From contig NZ_CP154608.1 of NCBI RefSeq assembly GCF_039555325.1, forward strand, positions 806,001 to 870,000: a DNA stretch of 64,000 nt. Direction: 5' to 3'. A model generated the notes under the pieces. The model worked only from the letters and a program-made list of their open reading frames with translations, was not told the origin of the DNA and made no database searches. Positions within the stretch are counted from its first letter, which is position 1. Every line of letters begins with the position of its first letter. A program made the translations under genes and the position numbers. This stretch comes from Sphingomicrobium sp. XHP0239. Its GTDB lineage: Bacteria; Pseudomonadota; Alphaproteobacteria; Sphingomonadales; Sphingomonadaceae. Below are positions 19,326-29,200 of the stretch, piece after piece.

Positions 19326-19601
19326 GTGACCTATCTGTTGATGGGCAAGTTCGTGAAGCGCTGGGGTTTCATCCTTGCGGTGACGCTCGTCATCGGCCTC
19401 GTCGAACCGAGCCTGATGCCGCTCTTCTATGGTGCGCTGGCATTCAGCGCGGTCGTGCTGCTGATGATCCTCGGCACCCGCCGTGCCATCGCCAACAAGC
19501 TGGCCGCGGGCCGCTCCGCGGTCATTGACGTCGAAGCCGAGGAAATCGAGGACGATCCGACTCTCATCGATGTAACGCCGCAGCGCGAGGACGAGCGATG
19601 A
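19326..19601 (+). CDS. Small membrane protein of unknown function
   Basis: About 91 residues with two close hydrophobic spans (WGFILAVTLVIGLVEPSLM and FYGALAFSAVVLLMIL), followed by an acidic tail (EAEEIEDDPTLIDV). I do not recognise the family. A GTG at 19326 with GAGGG at 19311-19315 is taken as the start; ATG at 19341 or GTG at 19272 are alternatives. Its stop overlaps the next gene's ATG by four bases, so it is probably co-translated with the hydrolase. Confidence 0.65.
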   Translation: MTYLLMGKFVKRWGFILAVTLVIGLVEPSLMPLFYGALAFSAVVLLMILGTRRAIANKLAAGRSAVIDVEAEEIEDDPTLIDVTPQREDER

Positions 19602-20362
19602 CCGAAACGGTCGGCACGCATCGCTGGACGGCCTTGGACGGTATCGAGCTTGCCTATCATGTCCTGGGCGAGGGGGAGCCGCTGCTGCTGCTCCACGGCC
19701 TCTTCTCGAATGCCGATACGAACTGGATCAAGTACGGGCACGCCGAACGGATTGCGGCGGCGGGATATCGGGTCGTCATGCCCGATCTGCGCGCTCATGG
19801 CGACAGCGACGCGCCGACCGACGCCAGCGCCTATCCGAACGGTATTCTCGGCCGCGACCTCGAGGAACTGGTGGGCCACCTCGGCCTGATGCCGGGCGAA
19901 TACGATCTTGGAGGCTTCAGCCTCGGCGCGCGCACCGTGGTGCAGGGCGTGGGGGAGGGGCTTCGACCCCGCCGCGCGCTGCTGTGCGGCATGGGCCTCG
20001 GCGGACTGACCGGTTGGGACGAGCGACAGGCCTTTTTCCTCGGCGCGGTCGACAATTACGAAACGGCAAAACGCGGGGATCCCGATTTCATGGCGATCGC
20101 GTTCATGAAGACGATGGGCATCGATCGCGATGCCGCACGGCTGCTGCTGCCGACCTTCACCGACGCGAAGGAGGAATGGCTCGACGCCTTCTCCATGCCG
20201 ACGGCGGTCATCTGCGGCGAAGAGGATCGGGACAATGGCGATCCGGTCGCGCTCGCCGATCACCTTCCCGATGCGCAGCATGTCCCCATTCCCGGCACCC
20301 ACATGTCGTGCGTGACGAAGAAGGAGCTGGGCGAGGCGATTGCCGCCTTCTTGACCGCTTGA
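19598..20362 (+). CDS. Alpha/beta hydrolase
   Basis: A 254-residue hydrolase of the alpha/beta fold. The oxyanion-hole motif LLLHGLFSNADTNW is near residue 28, the nucleophile elbow is GGFSLGAR near residue 107, an acidic residue lies in ICGEEDRDNGD and the catalytic His in IPGTHMSC. There is no signal peptide, so it should be cytoplasmic. The substrate cannot be predicted. It is translationally coupled to the small membrane protein upstream by an ATGA overlap. Confidence 0.85.
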   Translation: MTETVGTHRWTALDGIELAYHVLGEGEPLLLLHGLFSNADTNWIKYGHAERIAAAGYRVVMPDLRAHGDSDAPTDASAYPNGILGRDLEELVGHLGLMPGEYDLGGFSLGARTVVQGVGEGLRPRRALLCGMGLGGLTGWDERQAFFLGAVDNYETAKRGDPDFMAIAFMKTMGIDRDAARLLLPTFTDAKEEWLDAFSMPTAVICGEEDRDNGDPVALADHLPDAQHVPIPGTHMSCVTKKELGEAIAAFLTA

Positions 20363-20417
20363 TTTCATTCCGGTGGCGGCGCAATCTCGCGCGCATGTGT
20401 TTTACCGGGAGAGTATG

Positions 20418-22316
20418 ATGATCAAGTTCACCTGCACCGTTTCGCTCGCCGCGCTCGCGCTGGCGGGCTGTGCCACCTCAATGGACGGTGACATGGGCGA
20501 GGTTACCGCCACGCCGCAGCCGCCCCTGACCGAACCGGTAGCAATGGCCGATGCCGACCTCGACTATCCGCTCACCCCCGCCGGAGCGACGGCCTTCGTC
20601 AACGAGGTCGAAGCGGAATATCTCGAACTGTCCGACATCGCGAGCCGCGCCTACTGGGTGAACAATACCTACATCACCGACGACACCGACCAGCTCGCCG
20701 CCTATTTCGGTACGATCTTCACCGAAAAGGGTGTCGAATATGCGACCAAGGCCGCGCAATATGCCGAGGTCGAGGGTCTCGATTACGATACCGCGCGCAA
20801 GCTGAACATCATGCGGGGCAGTCTCACCCTCGCCGCGCCCACGACGGAAGGCGCCGCGCGCGAATTGAACGACATCTCAACCAAGCTGAATTCGCTCTAC
20901 GGCCGCGGCGAAGCCGAGCTGAACGGCGAAACCATTCCCGGCAACGATGCCGAGGCGCTGATGGGCACCAACCGCAACCCCGAAGAGCTCGCCGAACTGT
21001 GGCAGACGTGGCACGAGAACGTCGGTCGCCCGATGAAGGACGATTACGCCCGGATGGTCTCCATCGCCAACGAGGGCGCGCGCGAGCTGGGCTTCGAGGA
21101 TACCGGCGCGATGTGGCGCTCGGGCTACGACATGACGCCGCAGGAGTTCTCGGCGATGTACGACCGGCTGTGGGGCGAGGTCGAGCCGCTCTACAACGAC
21201 CTTCACTGCTACGTCCGCAGCGAACTCAGCGATCACTACGGCGAGGAAATCCAGCCCGACAGCGGCTATATCCGCGCCGACCTGCTCGGCAACATGTGGG
21301 CGCAGGGATGGGGCAATGTCTTCGAGCTGGTCGCTCCCGAAGGCTCGGGCGACATCGGCTACGACCTCACCGACCTGCTCGTCAGCAACGACGTGACGCC
21401 GGAAGGCATCGTCCGCCTGTCGGAGCAGTTCTACACCTCGCTGGGCCTCGATCCGCTACCCGAAAGCTTCTACGAGCGCAGCCAGATCGTCCGGCCGGAA
21501 GGCCGCGATGTCGTCTGCCACGCCTCGGCCTGGAACCTCGACAACGTCGATGACTTGCGCATCAAGATGTGCACCAAGGTGAACGCCGACGACTTCGTGA
21601 CGATGCACCACGAACTCGGCCACAATTACTACCAGCGCAGCTATAACCAGCAGCCCTATCTCTATCTAAACGGCGCCAACGACGGTTTCCACGAAGCGAT
21701 CGGCGATTTCGTCGCGCTGTCGGTGACGCCCGAATATCTGGTGCAGATCGACCTCCTCGATCCGGAGGACGTGCCCAGCGCGGACAAGGATATCGGCCTC
21801 CTTCTCAATCAGGCGATGGACAAGGTCGCCTTCCTGCCGTTCGGCCTGTTGGTCGACAAATGGCGCTGGGGCGTCTTCGACGGGTCGATCACGCCCGCGA
21901 CCTACAACAGCGCATGGGTGGATCTGAAACAGCAGTATCAGGGTGTTACCCCGCCGGTGCCGCGCAACGATGCGGTCGATTTCGACCCGGGCGCGAAATA
22001 TCACATCCCGGGCAACACGCCCTATGCGCGCTACTTCCTCGCGCACATCCTGCAGTTCCAGTTCTACAAGGCGGCCTGCGACATCGCGGGGTGGGAAGGG
22101 CCGCTGCATCGCTGCAGCTTCTACGGCAACGAGGAAGTCGGCCAGCGCCTTGATGCGATGCTGGCGATGGGCGCCTCGCGCCCCTGGCCCGACGCGCTCG
22201 AAAGCTTCACCGGCACCCGCCAGATGTCGGCCGAACCGATGAAGGAATATTTCGCCCCGCTGCAGGCGTGGCTGAAGGAACGGAACGCCGGCAAGAATTG
22301 CGGATGGGAGGCGTAA
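20418..22316 (+). CDS. M2 family metallopeptidase (peptidyl-dipeptidase A, ACE-like) lipoprotein
   Basis: A 632-residue zinc peptidase similar to angiotensin-converting enzyme. It starts MIKFTCTVSLAALALAGCAT, a clear lipoprotein signal with LAGC lipobox. The zinc motif HHELGH is in FVTMHHELGHNYYQ near residue 400, with the third ligand Glu in GFHEAIGDF. It would cut dipeptides from C-termini of peptides at the cell envelope. An ATG three bases earlier (20415) is possible, but GGGAG is better spaced for 20418. It is one of three secreted or envelope peptidases within 10 kb. It ends at a strong bidirectional terminator. Confidence 0.92.
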   Translation: MIKFTCTVSLAALALAGCATSMDGDMGEVTATPQPPLTEPVAMADADLDYPLTPAGATAFVNEVEAEYLELSDIASRAYWVNNTYITDDTDQLAAYFGTIFTEKGVEYATKAAQYAEVEGLDYDTARKLNIMRGSLTLAAPTTEGAARELNDISTKLNSLYGRGEAELNGETIPGNDAEALMGTNRNPEELAELWQTWHENVGRPMKDDYARMVSIANEGARELGFEDTGAMWRSGYDMTPQEFSAMYDRLWGEVEPLYNDLHCYVRSELSDHYGEEIQPDSGYIRADLLGNMWAQGWGNVFELVAPEGSGDIGYDLTDLLVSNDVTPEGIVRLSEQFYTSLGLDPLPESFYERSQIVRPEGRDVVCHASAWNLDNVDDLRIKMCTKVNADDFVTMHHELGHNYYQRSYNQQPYLYLNGANDGFHEAIGDFVALSVTPEYLVQIDLLDPEDVPSADKDIGLLLNQAMDKVAFLPFGLLVDKWRWGVFDGSITPATYNSAWVDLKQQYQGVTPPVPRNDAVDFDPGAKYHIPGNTPYARYFLAHILQFQFYKAACDIAGWEGPLHRCSFYGNEEVGQRLDAMLAMGASRPWPDALESFTGTRQMSAEPMKEYFAPLQAWLKERNAGKNCGWEA

Positions 22317-22339
22317 GCCTTCCTATTGCCGAGATGTCG

Positions 22340-22391
22340 GTAAAATAAAATGGCGCCGCCCCACTGATAGGGGCGGCGCCTTCATTTTAAT
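22340..22391. terminator. Bidirectional terminator
   Basis: Perfect 11-bp arms GGCGCCGCCCC (22352-22362) and GGGGCGGCGCC (22370-22380), an A-rich left flank and a T-rich right flank. It serves the M2 peptidase gene and the convergent small membrane protein gene. Confidence 0.9.
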
Positions 22392-22411
22392 CGCCCAACT
22401 GGTGCTGGGTA

Positions 22412-22615
22412 TCAGTAAGCGATCGCACCCGTCTTGATCTGCTCCTCGACATCCTCGGCGGTCGCCTTTTCGAGGCGGTCCAGCTTGATGCGCTGTCGGA
22501 TCGCGAGAAAGCTGCCTGCGGCGGCGACGATCGCACCACCGGCGGCGGCGACGAGATAGGGATGCTCGCTCACTTGTTTGCGAACGGTCTCGGCTAGATC
22601 GCTGGTCTGGCTCAT
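22412..22615 (-). CDS. Small single-span membrane protein
   Basis: A 67-residue protein: a polar start (MSQTSDLAETVRKQVSEHP), one Ala/Gly-rich membrane span (YLVAAAGGAIVAAAGSFLAI), a basic stop (RQRIKLDRLEK) and an acidic tail. The layout recalls the ElaB/YqjD-like and DUF883-like envelope or stress proteins, but homology is not certain. A strong AAGGAG site precedes the ATG at 22615; the longer in-frame extension has no such site. Confidence 0.72.
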   Translation of the reverse strand: MSQTSDLAETVRKQVSEHPYLVAAAGGAIVAAAGSFLAIRQRIKLDRLEKATAEDVEEQIKTGAIAY

Positions 22616-22678
22616 GCGCTTTCTCCTTGTTGGCTTACTTACCCAACGCGGCGACCCACCCTCGGGTCCACGCGAACG

Positions 22679-22709
22679 AAAAACGCCGCCTTCCCGAAGG
22701 AAAGCGGCG
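22679..22709 (-). terminator. Intrinsic terminator after the 95-residue membrane protein gene
   Basis: On the minus strand, an 11-bp stem with one mismatch (arms at 22699-22709 and 22684-22694) is followed by five T residues (A run at 22679-22683). Confidence 0.8.
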
Positions 22710-22736
22710 CTATCCGGTCGTTCGTGAGGGAAGAAG

Positions 22737-23024
22737 TTAGGCCTTCGGCTCACGATTGATTTCGTCGACCTTATCGAGGACGTCGCCATCGATCCCGCGT
22801 GCGGTACCGAAAGCCGTTCCCGTCTTCGCCTTGCGGTTCAGAAGGAACGCGCCGGCACCGGCGGCAACGGCCACGCCTGCGCCGATCGCAGCGCTGGTCT
22901 TAGGATTATCCTTGATCGTCTGCACCGAACTGTCGACGAATTCGCCACTCTTCTGACGAACGGTGGAAAACCGGCTGCTGCTCGCGTTGGTCTGGTCGAG
23001 CGTGTTCACGGGCTGCTTAGTCAT
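22737..23024 (-). CDS. Small single-span membrane protein, DUF883-like layout
   Basis: A 95-residue protein: a polar helical N-terminus (about 1-45, including FVDSSVQTIKDNPKTSAAIG), one Gly/Ala-rich span (AGVAVAAGAGAFLL), then NRKAKT and a charged tail. The KDNP-before-span pattern resembles YqjD/ElaB ribosome-associated membrane proteins. It has its own AAGAAGGG ribosome site and its own terminator, so it is transcribed separately from the 67-residue gene after it. Confidence 0.72.
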   Translation of the reverse strand: MTKQPVNTLDQTNASSSRFSTVRQKSGEFVDSSVQTIKDNPKTSAAIGAGVAVAAGAGAFLLNRKAKTGTAFGTARGIDGDVLDKVDEINREPKA

Positions 23025-23121
23025 AGGATATTCCCTTCTTAAAGATTGTTTCGCCTCACCAACGCTCGAAGAAGGCTCCGTTATCCGCGCTTCGTCGCGG
23101 CCCCGTATCGGTTGGGCGAGC

Positions 23122-23601
23122 CTATAGCTGGCCGAGCAGCGTTTCGGCGCCCGACACCTCGTAGGCGCCCGGATCCTCGACGTTCAGCTGCTTCACGATC
23201 CCGTCCTCGACGAGCATCGAATAGCGCTGCGAGCGCGTGCCCATGCCGAAGCCGGACGCATCCATCGTGAGGCCCAGCGCCTTGGCCAGCTCGCCGTTCC
23301 CGTCGGCGAGCATGTCGATATCCGCGCTGCCGGCATCGCGGCTCCACGCGCCCATCACGAACGCATCGTTGACGCTCGTCGCGGCGATCTGGTCGACGCC
23401 TTTCGCCTTGAGCTCGTCGGCCTTCTCGACGAAGCTGGGCAGATGCTTGGCGGAACAGGTCGGGGTGAAAGCACCCGGCACCGCGAACAGGGCCACCGTC
23501 TTGCCTTCGAAGTAGGTCGTCGAACGCACGGGCACGGGGCCTTCGGGCGTCGCGAGCGAAAGGGATACATCGGGTATTCTATCACCGACAGCGATGGTCA
23601 T
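23122..23601 (-). CDS. Peroxiredoxin, Prx5 type
   Basis: A 159-residue thiol peroxidase. The peroxidatic cysteine lies in VPGAFTPTCSAKHLPSF near residue 48, and the family's GMGTRSQRYSMLVEDG is present. It reduces peroxides, probably with glutathione or glutaredoxin since no resolving cysteine is seen. The start is ATG 23601 with AAGGAGACGACC before it; an in-frame extension further upstream overlaps yqgE on the other strand. It diverges from yqgE across 97 bases. Confidence 0.93.
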   Translation of the reverse strand: MTIAVGDRIPDVSLSLATPEGPVPVRSTTYFEGKTVALFAVPGAFTPTCSAKHLPSFVEKADELKAKGVDQIAATSVNDAFVMGAWSRDAGSADIDMLADGNGELAKALGLTMDASGFGMGTRSQRYSMLVEDGIVKQLNVEDPGAYEVSGAETLLGQL

Positions 23602-23698
23602 GGTCGTCTCCTTGTTGGGTTCGCTTGATCTATGCCTGCGAGGCTGCACAGGTTCCCCCCACGATGGACAGAAGTGCGCGGCGGCGCGTTCAGCATCC

Positions 23699-24262
23699 AT
23701 GGACGAAACCCCCACCTTTCTGACCGGACGCCTTCTTCTCGCCATGCCCGGCATGGGCGATCCGCGCTTCCGCGAGGCCGTCATCCTGATCGCATTGCAT
23801 GACGAGGACGGCGCGCTCGGCATCGGCATCGGCCACGAACGGGGCGATCTCGGCCTCGCCGACCTGCTTGGCCAGCTCGATATCGAAGGCGGAGACCCCC
23901 CGAGCGGCCCCGTCTTTCATGGCGGTCCGGTCGATACCAATCGCGGCTTCGTCCTCCATTCGACCGACTGGGGCGGCCAGGACACCGTCGGGATCGCGGG
24001 CCTGTGCGCCCTGACTGCGACGCAGGACGTGCTGCGCGCCATCGGCGAGGGCAGGGGACCATCCGACTATCTCGTCGCGCTCGGTTATGCGGGTTGGACA
24101 GGGGGCCAGCTGGAAGAGGAGATGACCCGCCACGGATGGTTCATCGTCGACGCCAGCCACGAGCTCCTTTTCGAGACCGACAGCGACGATCGCTGGAACG
24201 CCGCCTACCGCAGTGCGGGGATCGACCCGGCGCTTCTGGGACCGGACAGCGGTTCGGCCTGA
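23699..24262 (+). CDS. yqgE: YqgE/AlgH family protein
   Basis: A 187-residue UPF0301 protein. The family signature is clear: LTGRLLLAMPGMGDPRF at the start, SGPVFHGGPVDTNRGFVLH in the middle, and ALGYAGWTGGQLEEEM followed by WFIVDA near the end. The role is not biochemically settled; AlgH was linked to alginate and transcriptional control in Pseudomonas. It lies between peroxiredoxin (divergent) and ahcY. Confidence 0.93.
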   Translation: MDETPTFLTGRLLLAMPGMGDPRFREAVILIALHDEDGALGIGIGHERGDLGLADLLGQLDIEGGDPPSGPVFHGGPVDTNRGFVLHSTDWGGQDTVGIAGLCALTATQDVLRAIGEGRGPSDYLVALGYAGWTGGQLEEEMTRHGWFIVDASHELLFETDSDDRWNAAYRSAGIDPALLGPDSGSA

Positions 24263-24321
24263 TTGCCAGCGGGCGGCGCAGCGTTTAGGGGCACAGCCAA
24301 ACCGAAACTCAGGAGCATCCA

Positions 24322-25707
24322 TTGACCGACCATATCGTGAAGGACCTGTCGCTCGCCGAATACGGGCGCAAGGAAATCGCCATCGCCGAAACCGAAATGC
24401 CGGGCCTGATGGCGCTGCGCGAGGAATATGGCGCCAAGCAGCCGCTGAAGGGCGCGCGCATCACCGGCTCGCTGCACATGACGATCCAGACAGCCGTGCT
24501 GATCGAGACGCTGGTCGCACTGGGCGCGGAGGTCCGCTGGACCACCTGCAACATCTATTCGACGCAGGATCACGCCGCCGCGGCCATCGCCGATCAGGGC
24601 ATCCCGGTGTTCGCCGTGAAGGGCGAGACGCTGGAGGAATATTGGGACTATGTCGCGCGCATCTTCGATTGGGGCGACGAGACCTGCAACCTGATCCTCG
24701 ACGATGGCGGCGATGCCACCATGTTCGCGCTATGGGGCGCACGCGCCGAAGCGGGCGAGGAACTGCCCAAGCCGACCAACGAGGAAGAGCGCGAGTTCAA
24801 CAAGGCGCTGAAGGCGTTTCTCGACAAGAAGCCCGGTTACCTCACCGAGACGGTCAAGAACATCAAGGGCGTCAGCGAGGAAACGACCACGGGGGTCAAC
24901 CGCCTCTATCAGCTCGCCAAGGCCGGTAAGCTTCCCTTCCCCGCGATCAACGTCAACGACAGCGTCACCAAGTCGAAGTTCGACAACAAGTATGGCTGCA
25001 AGGAAAGCCTCGTCGACGGCATTCGCCGGGGCACCGATGTGATGATGGCGGGCAAGGTCGCGGTCGTCGCGGGCTACGGCGATGTCGGCAAGGGTTCCGC
25101 AGCCTCGCTGTCGGGCGCTGGTGCGCGCGTCCTGGTGACCGAAATCGATCCCATCTGCGCGCTTCAGGCGGCGATGGACGGCTACGAGGTCGTGACGATG
25201 GAAAATGCCGTCTCGCGCGGCGACATCTTCGTCACCACCACGGGCAACAAGGACGTCATCACCGTCGACCATGTCCGCGAGATGAAGGACATGGCGATCG
25301 TCGGCAACATCGGCCACTTCGACAACGAGATCCAGGTCGAGGCGCTCGAGAACTTCAAGTGGACCGAGATCAAGCCGCAGGTCGACATGATCGAGAAACC
25401 CGACGGCAAGCGCATCATCCTCCTGTCGAAGGGTCGCCTGCTCAACCTCGGCAATGCCACCGGCCACCCGAGCTTCGTGATGTCGGCGAGCTTTACCAAT
25501 CAGGTGCTGGCGCAGATCGAACTGTGGCAGCGCGGCGAGGAGTATGAGAACGACGTCCACGTCCTTCCCAAGCATCTCGACGAAAAGGTCGCGGCACTGC
25601 ACCTCGAGAAACTCAACGTCCAGCTCAGCGAACTGACGAAGAACCAGGCCGACTATATCGGGGTCGATCAGTCGGGTCCGTACAAGCCCGATCATTACCG
25701 CTACTGA
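24322..25707 (+). CDS. ahcY: Adenosylhomocysteinase
   Basis: A 461-residue NAD-dependent hydrolase splitting S-adenosylhomocysteine to adenosine and homocysteine, relieving product inhibition of methyltransferases. NAD-binding [20 protein letters not shown] is near residue 250, with [17 protein letters not shown] before it and the C-terminal [12 protein letters not shown] as in the family. The start is TTG at 24322 with AGGAG at 24311-24315. No SAH riboswitch fold was seen in the 59-base leader. It ends in a strong terminator. Confidence 0.97.
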   Translation: MTDHIVKDLSLAEYGRKEIAIAETEMPGLMALREEYGAKQPLKGARITGSLHMTIQTAVLIETLVALGAEVRWTTCNIYSTQDHAAAAIADQGIPVFAVKGETLEEYWDYVARIFDWGDETCNLILDDGGDATMFALWGARAEAGEELPKPTNEEEREFNKALKAFLDKKPGYLTETVKNIKGVSEETTTGVNRLYQLAKAGKLPFPAINVNDSVTKSKFDNKYGCKESLVDGIRRGTDVMMAGKVAVVAGYGDVGKGSAASLSGAGARVLVTEIDPICALQAAMDGYEVVTMENAVSRGDIFVTTTGNKDVITVDHVREMKDMAIVGNIGHFDNEIQVEALENFKWTEIKPQVDMIEKPDGKRIILLSKGRLLNLGNATGHPSFVMSASFTNQVLAQIELWQRGEEYENDVHVLPKHLDEKVAALHLEKLNVQLSELTKNQADYIGVDQSGPYKPDHYRY

Positions 25708-25751
25708 TGCGAGGGCAGGGAAGACTTCCCTGCCGAACCGCTGAATAGGAA

Positions 25752-25784
25752 GGGCGTCGGAGAGATCCGGCGCCCTTTTTATTT
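25752..25784 (+). terminator. Intrinsic terminator after ahcY
   Basis: Arms GGGCGTCGGA (25752-25761) and TCCGGCGCCC (25766-25775) close a GAGA loop, followed by TTTTTATTT. Confidence 0.93.
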
Positions 25785-26136
25785 CCGCTGACCGCGAAGG
25801 TTCGGAAGCCGTCCTGTTGTCAGGAAGCTGGAGCAAGTTCGCTCGATCAGCGACAGACCGTCCTTCGATACAAGATCCGCATGGGCAGGAGGGCAGGGGC
25901 CGCCGGCTCCGCTCCTAGTATGCTCTTGTGACTTATTCTCCCCTAGGGGGGCTGTGAGAGATGCGGAGCGCGGAGTTTCAGGCGGTAGGATTTTGAAATT
26001 TAGGGAATGAGGCGCTGCCGTGTACGGCACGCTCTCGTTACGAACGCGCTGGCCGCGACGACCTTCAACTCGAACGGGCACAATCATCCGTCTCCGGTGA
26101 CGTCCAGGGCCAATCCCACTGATCGTCCATCCGCAA
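25785..26136. other. Non-coding gap between ahcY and the TonB-dependent receptor gene
   Basis: About 350 bases with no convincing gene. The open frames here lack ribosome sites, family motifs and the strong third-position GC of neighbouring genes. Two perfect palindromes are visible: CCCCTAGGGG at 25940-25949 and TGCCGTGTACGGCA at 26016-26029. Base composition is more AT-rich around 25930-26010 than in flanking genes. It could hold a small RNA or be a relic, but nothing supports a call. Confidence 0.5.
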
Positions 26137-26170
26137 AGAAAAAGGCCCCGCGGGTTTCCCCGCGAGGCCC
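26137..26170 (-). terminator. Intrinsic terminator of the TonB-dependent receptor gene
   Basis: On the minus strand, a GC-rich stem (arms about 26159-26170 and 26144-26154, one mismatch) with a GAAA loop is followed by TTTTTC. Confidence 0.9.
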
Positions 26171-26200
26171 TTTCTCGTCCGGCGAACCGGGCGGTGCGCG

Positions 26201-29200
26201 TTAGAAGCGCAGGTTGATCGACCCGAAGTACTCACGACCGTTGAGGTCGTAGCCGTTACCGATCGGGGTGTTCGAAATCGCGAGGATTTCGTTCCCGTCG
26301 ACCAGCGGCGGCGCGGTATCGAAGATGTTGCTCACGCCGAGGCGCAGCGTCACGTCATCGGTGTAGTCGTAACGCAGTGAGGCGGTGTGGACGAAGTAAT
26401 CGTCCGCAAAGCCCACGTCGCGACAGAAGACGCCCGTGCCCTCGACGATGCCGTCAGGGACGAACTCGCCCGTGACGGGGTCGTTCGTGCCCGAACCGTT
26501 GCCGAGACAGGTCTGACCGATGAAGCCGGTCGGCTGACCGTCGGGACCACGACCAAAAGCATCCGAGAATTCGTCGATCGCATCTTCGCTCTGTTCGGTG
26601 TCACCGATCCAGCGGGTCTGCCACGTGAACGTCAGGTTCTCGTAGCCGACCGAGCCGGTCGCGCGACCGGTCCAGCGGGCGAAGCCGAAGTCACCGGTGG
26701 CATTGTCGATGTTGGCGTTGCCGAGATCGTCAAGGAAGATCGTCGAACGCTCGAGCAGGTGGTTGCCGCGAAGATCCAGGCCAAGATCGAGGAAGTCGTT
26801 CCCGATGGGGAGCTCGTAACCGAAGTTGGCATTGATATCGACGCCGCGAACCTTTTCGGTATCGACGTTCTGGAAGCCCGCGAAGACGTCCGTGATCAGC
26901 AGGTTGCTGTTCGCATCGGTGTTGAACTGGATGAAGTCGCAGAACTGGCTGCGCTGTCCGTCGTCACGAAGGAAGCAGGAGTTGACCACGAAAGCGGCCG
27001 ACGGCTCGATGATCGAACCTTCGACGACGATGCTGTAGTAGCTCGCGCCGAGGTTGATGTCGAAGCCACCGAGCGTGTCGCCATAGGCCGCACCCATGGT
27101 GAACGAACGCGACGTTTCGGGATCGAGCTCGAGGCTACCACCGGCCGAGACTTCCACGCTGGGCGTGTTCACAACGTTGGTGCCGCCTGGGACGATACCG
27201 ACGCGGGTCGGGTCACGGCCTTCACGGCGGCAGTTCTCGAGAACTTCGGGTTCACGCGTATCTTCGTCCGCCTGATAACCGCCATTCAGCGGTTCAAATG
27301 CGGCCTGCGGAACCGAGCAGGGATCGAAGACGCCGGTGAAGCCCGACTGACCGGCGAGGAAGTTCTCGCGAAGGTTTGGCGCACGGAACGACGTGCCGTA
27401 GCTGGCCTTGAGGAGCAGCTCGGGGATCGGAGCGTAACCACCCTTGATCGAGTAGGTACCCGCGGTCCCGTAGAACTCTTCCTCGGTCACACGACCCGAA
27501 AGGTTGAGGTCGAAGTCACCGAAGTTGGCACTGTCGAACACCGGAATGTCGAGTTCGCCGAAGCCTTCGATGAGATACTTCGAACCCTGCGCACCGTTAT
27601 CGCTGAAGAAGCCGAAGAACAGGCCTTCCGAAGCGACAGCACCCGGCTGCGAGTCGAGCGTATCTTCGCGGAACTCACCACCGAGCACGATCGAGACCGG
27701 ACCGGCGGGGAGATCGAAGATGCTGCCCGTTGCATAGGCCGACGCGATCTTCTGTTCGTAGGTCGTGTCGAAGTCACGCTCGCCGAACAGGTAATCACGC
27801 TCCGCCTGAGTGGCGAAATCGCCCACGGCGGTGGTATAGAGGCTCTCGGCGAACAGGTTCACCGGAACACAGCCCTGGAGCAGATCGGGCTGCACGAGGT
27901 CCGGGTTGCGGAAGCCCGACGTGGCGCAGGGACCGCCGGCCAGCAGCGGCGGCGTCGCGCCACCCGCGTTGGGAGCCGTCGGATCGATGCCCAGTGCGAG
28001 CTGGAGACGATCATTGCGAATCCCGCGACGGACGGCCGAGCCTTCGGAGCGCGAGTAGACGCCCGAAACTTCGAAGGTCCAGTCGTCGGCAATGAACGGC
28101 AGGTCGCCGCGCAGGCCGATGACGCCGCGATACTGCTCGATCGACGATTCGACGTTGTCGCGGTCACCGCGAACGCTGACCACCGGGCGAACGATAAAGC
28201 TTCTGCCGGTCGGAAGCTCGTTCCGCGTACCGGTCAAATTGTCGAAAGCGTTCTGAGCGGCGGCACAATCTACCCCATTCGGGTTGGCAAGGTTACACGG
28301 GTTGAACGGGTTGTTGGCCGGAACGTACGGGAAGAGCTGCGGAGAGCTGCTCTGGGACACCTTCACGTCGGCGCGGCTGTAGCCGGCTTCGAAGAAGGCC
28401 GCGAGATTGGCGTCGCCACCGAACTCATACTCACCATAGGCCATGCCGTTGTAACGGTCTTCAGGGCTCTGGAACTGCTGGTTGAGCTGAACACCGTTGC
28501 GGGTCACGTCCGCAAAGTTGACGTCGAGCAGGCCGTCGCCGTCACGGTCGACAGGGTTGCCGAACGCGTCGAACGCATCGCTGAAGCCCGGGATGCCCGT
28601 GTTGCCGCCGTTCGGATCGAAGTAGATCGAACCGAAGAAGAGGTTGCTCGGAATGATACGACGAACCGCCGCATCGATCGTGCAGGGCGTCAGAACTTCG
28701 CCGATCTCGCCGTTCGAATCGGCCAGCGTGTTGGCGTTGTCCGACAGGCGAACCGTGCGGATCTCGCCGCTCTGCGTGACTTCGTATTCGGTGTTACAAC
28801 CGGCAAAAAAGTCGCGATCGCCGATCAGGATCTCGCCGCGACGGGCATATTCGAAACCGACGCCGAAGTAGCCGCGGTCGAACGTGTCACCGAACGCCGC
28901 CGAGACCGTATAATCCTCTTCGCTGCCCTGCTCGTTGAGCGAGCCGCTGGCGAACAGTTCGATACCGTCGATGTCGTTGCGCAGGATGATGTTGCCCACG
29001 CCCGCGACCGCGTCCGAACCGTAGACCGACGAAGCACCGTCGAGCAGCAGGTCGTAGCGCGCGACGAGCGAGCTGGGGATGAGGTTGATCGAGGGGCTCG
29101 AGGGAGCGCCTTCCACACCGGCCGGCGCGATACGACGACCGTTGATGAGCAGCAGGGTGCGGTCGGCACCAAGGCCGCGAAGGTTCAGCGTCTGCGAACC

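Noticed and set aside
24263..24321. A possible SAH riboswitch upstream of ahcY
   Set aside because: The 59-base leader shows no paired elements or conserved bases of that riboswitch.
25779..26087. A 102-codon minus-strand frame after ahcY
   Set aside because: It starts inside the ahcY terminator side, has no ribosome site and shows no protein-like motif or host-like codon use.
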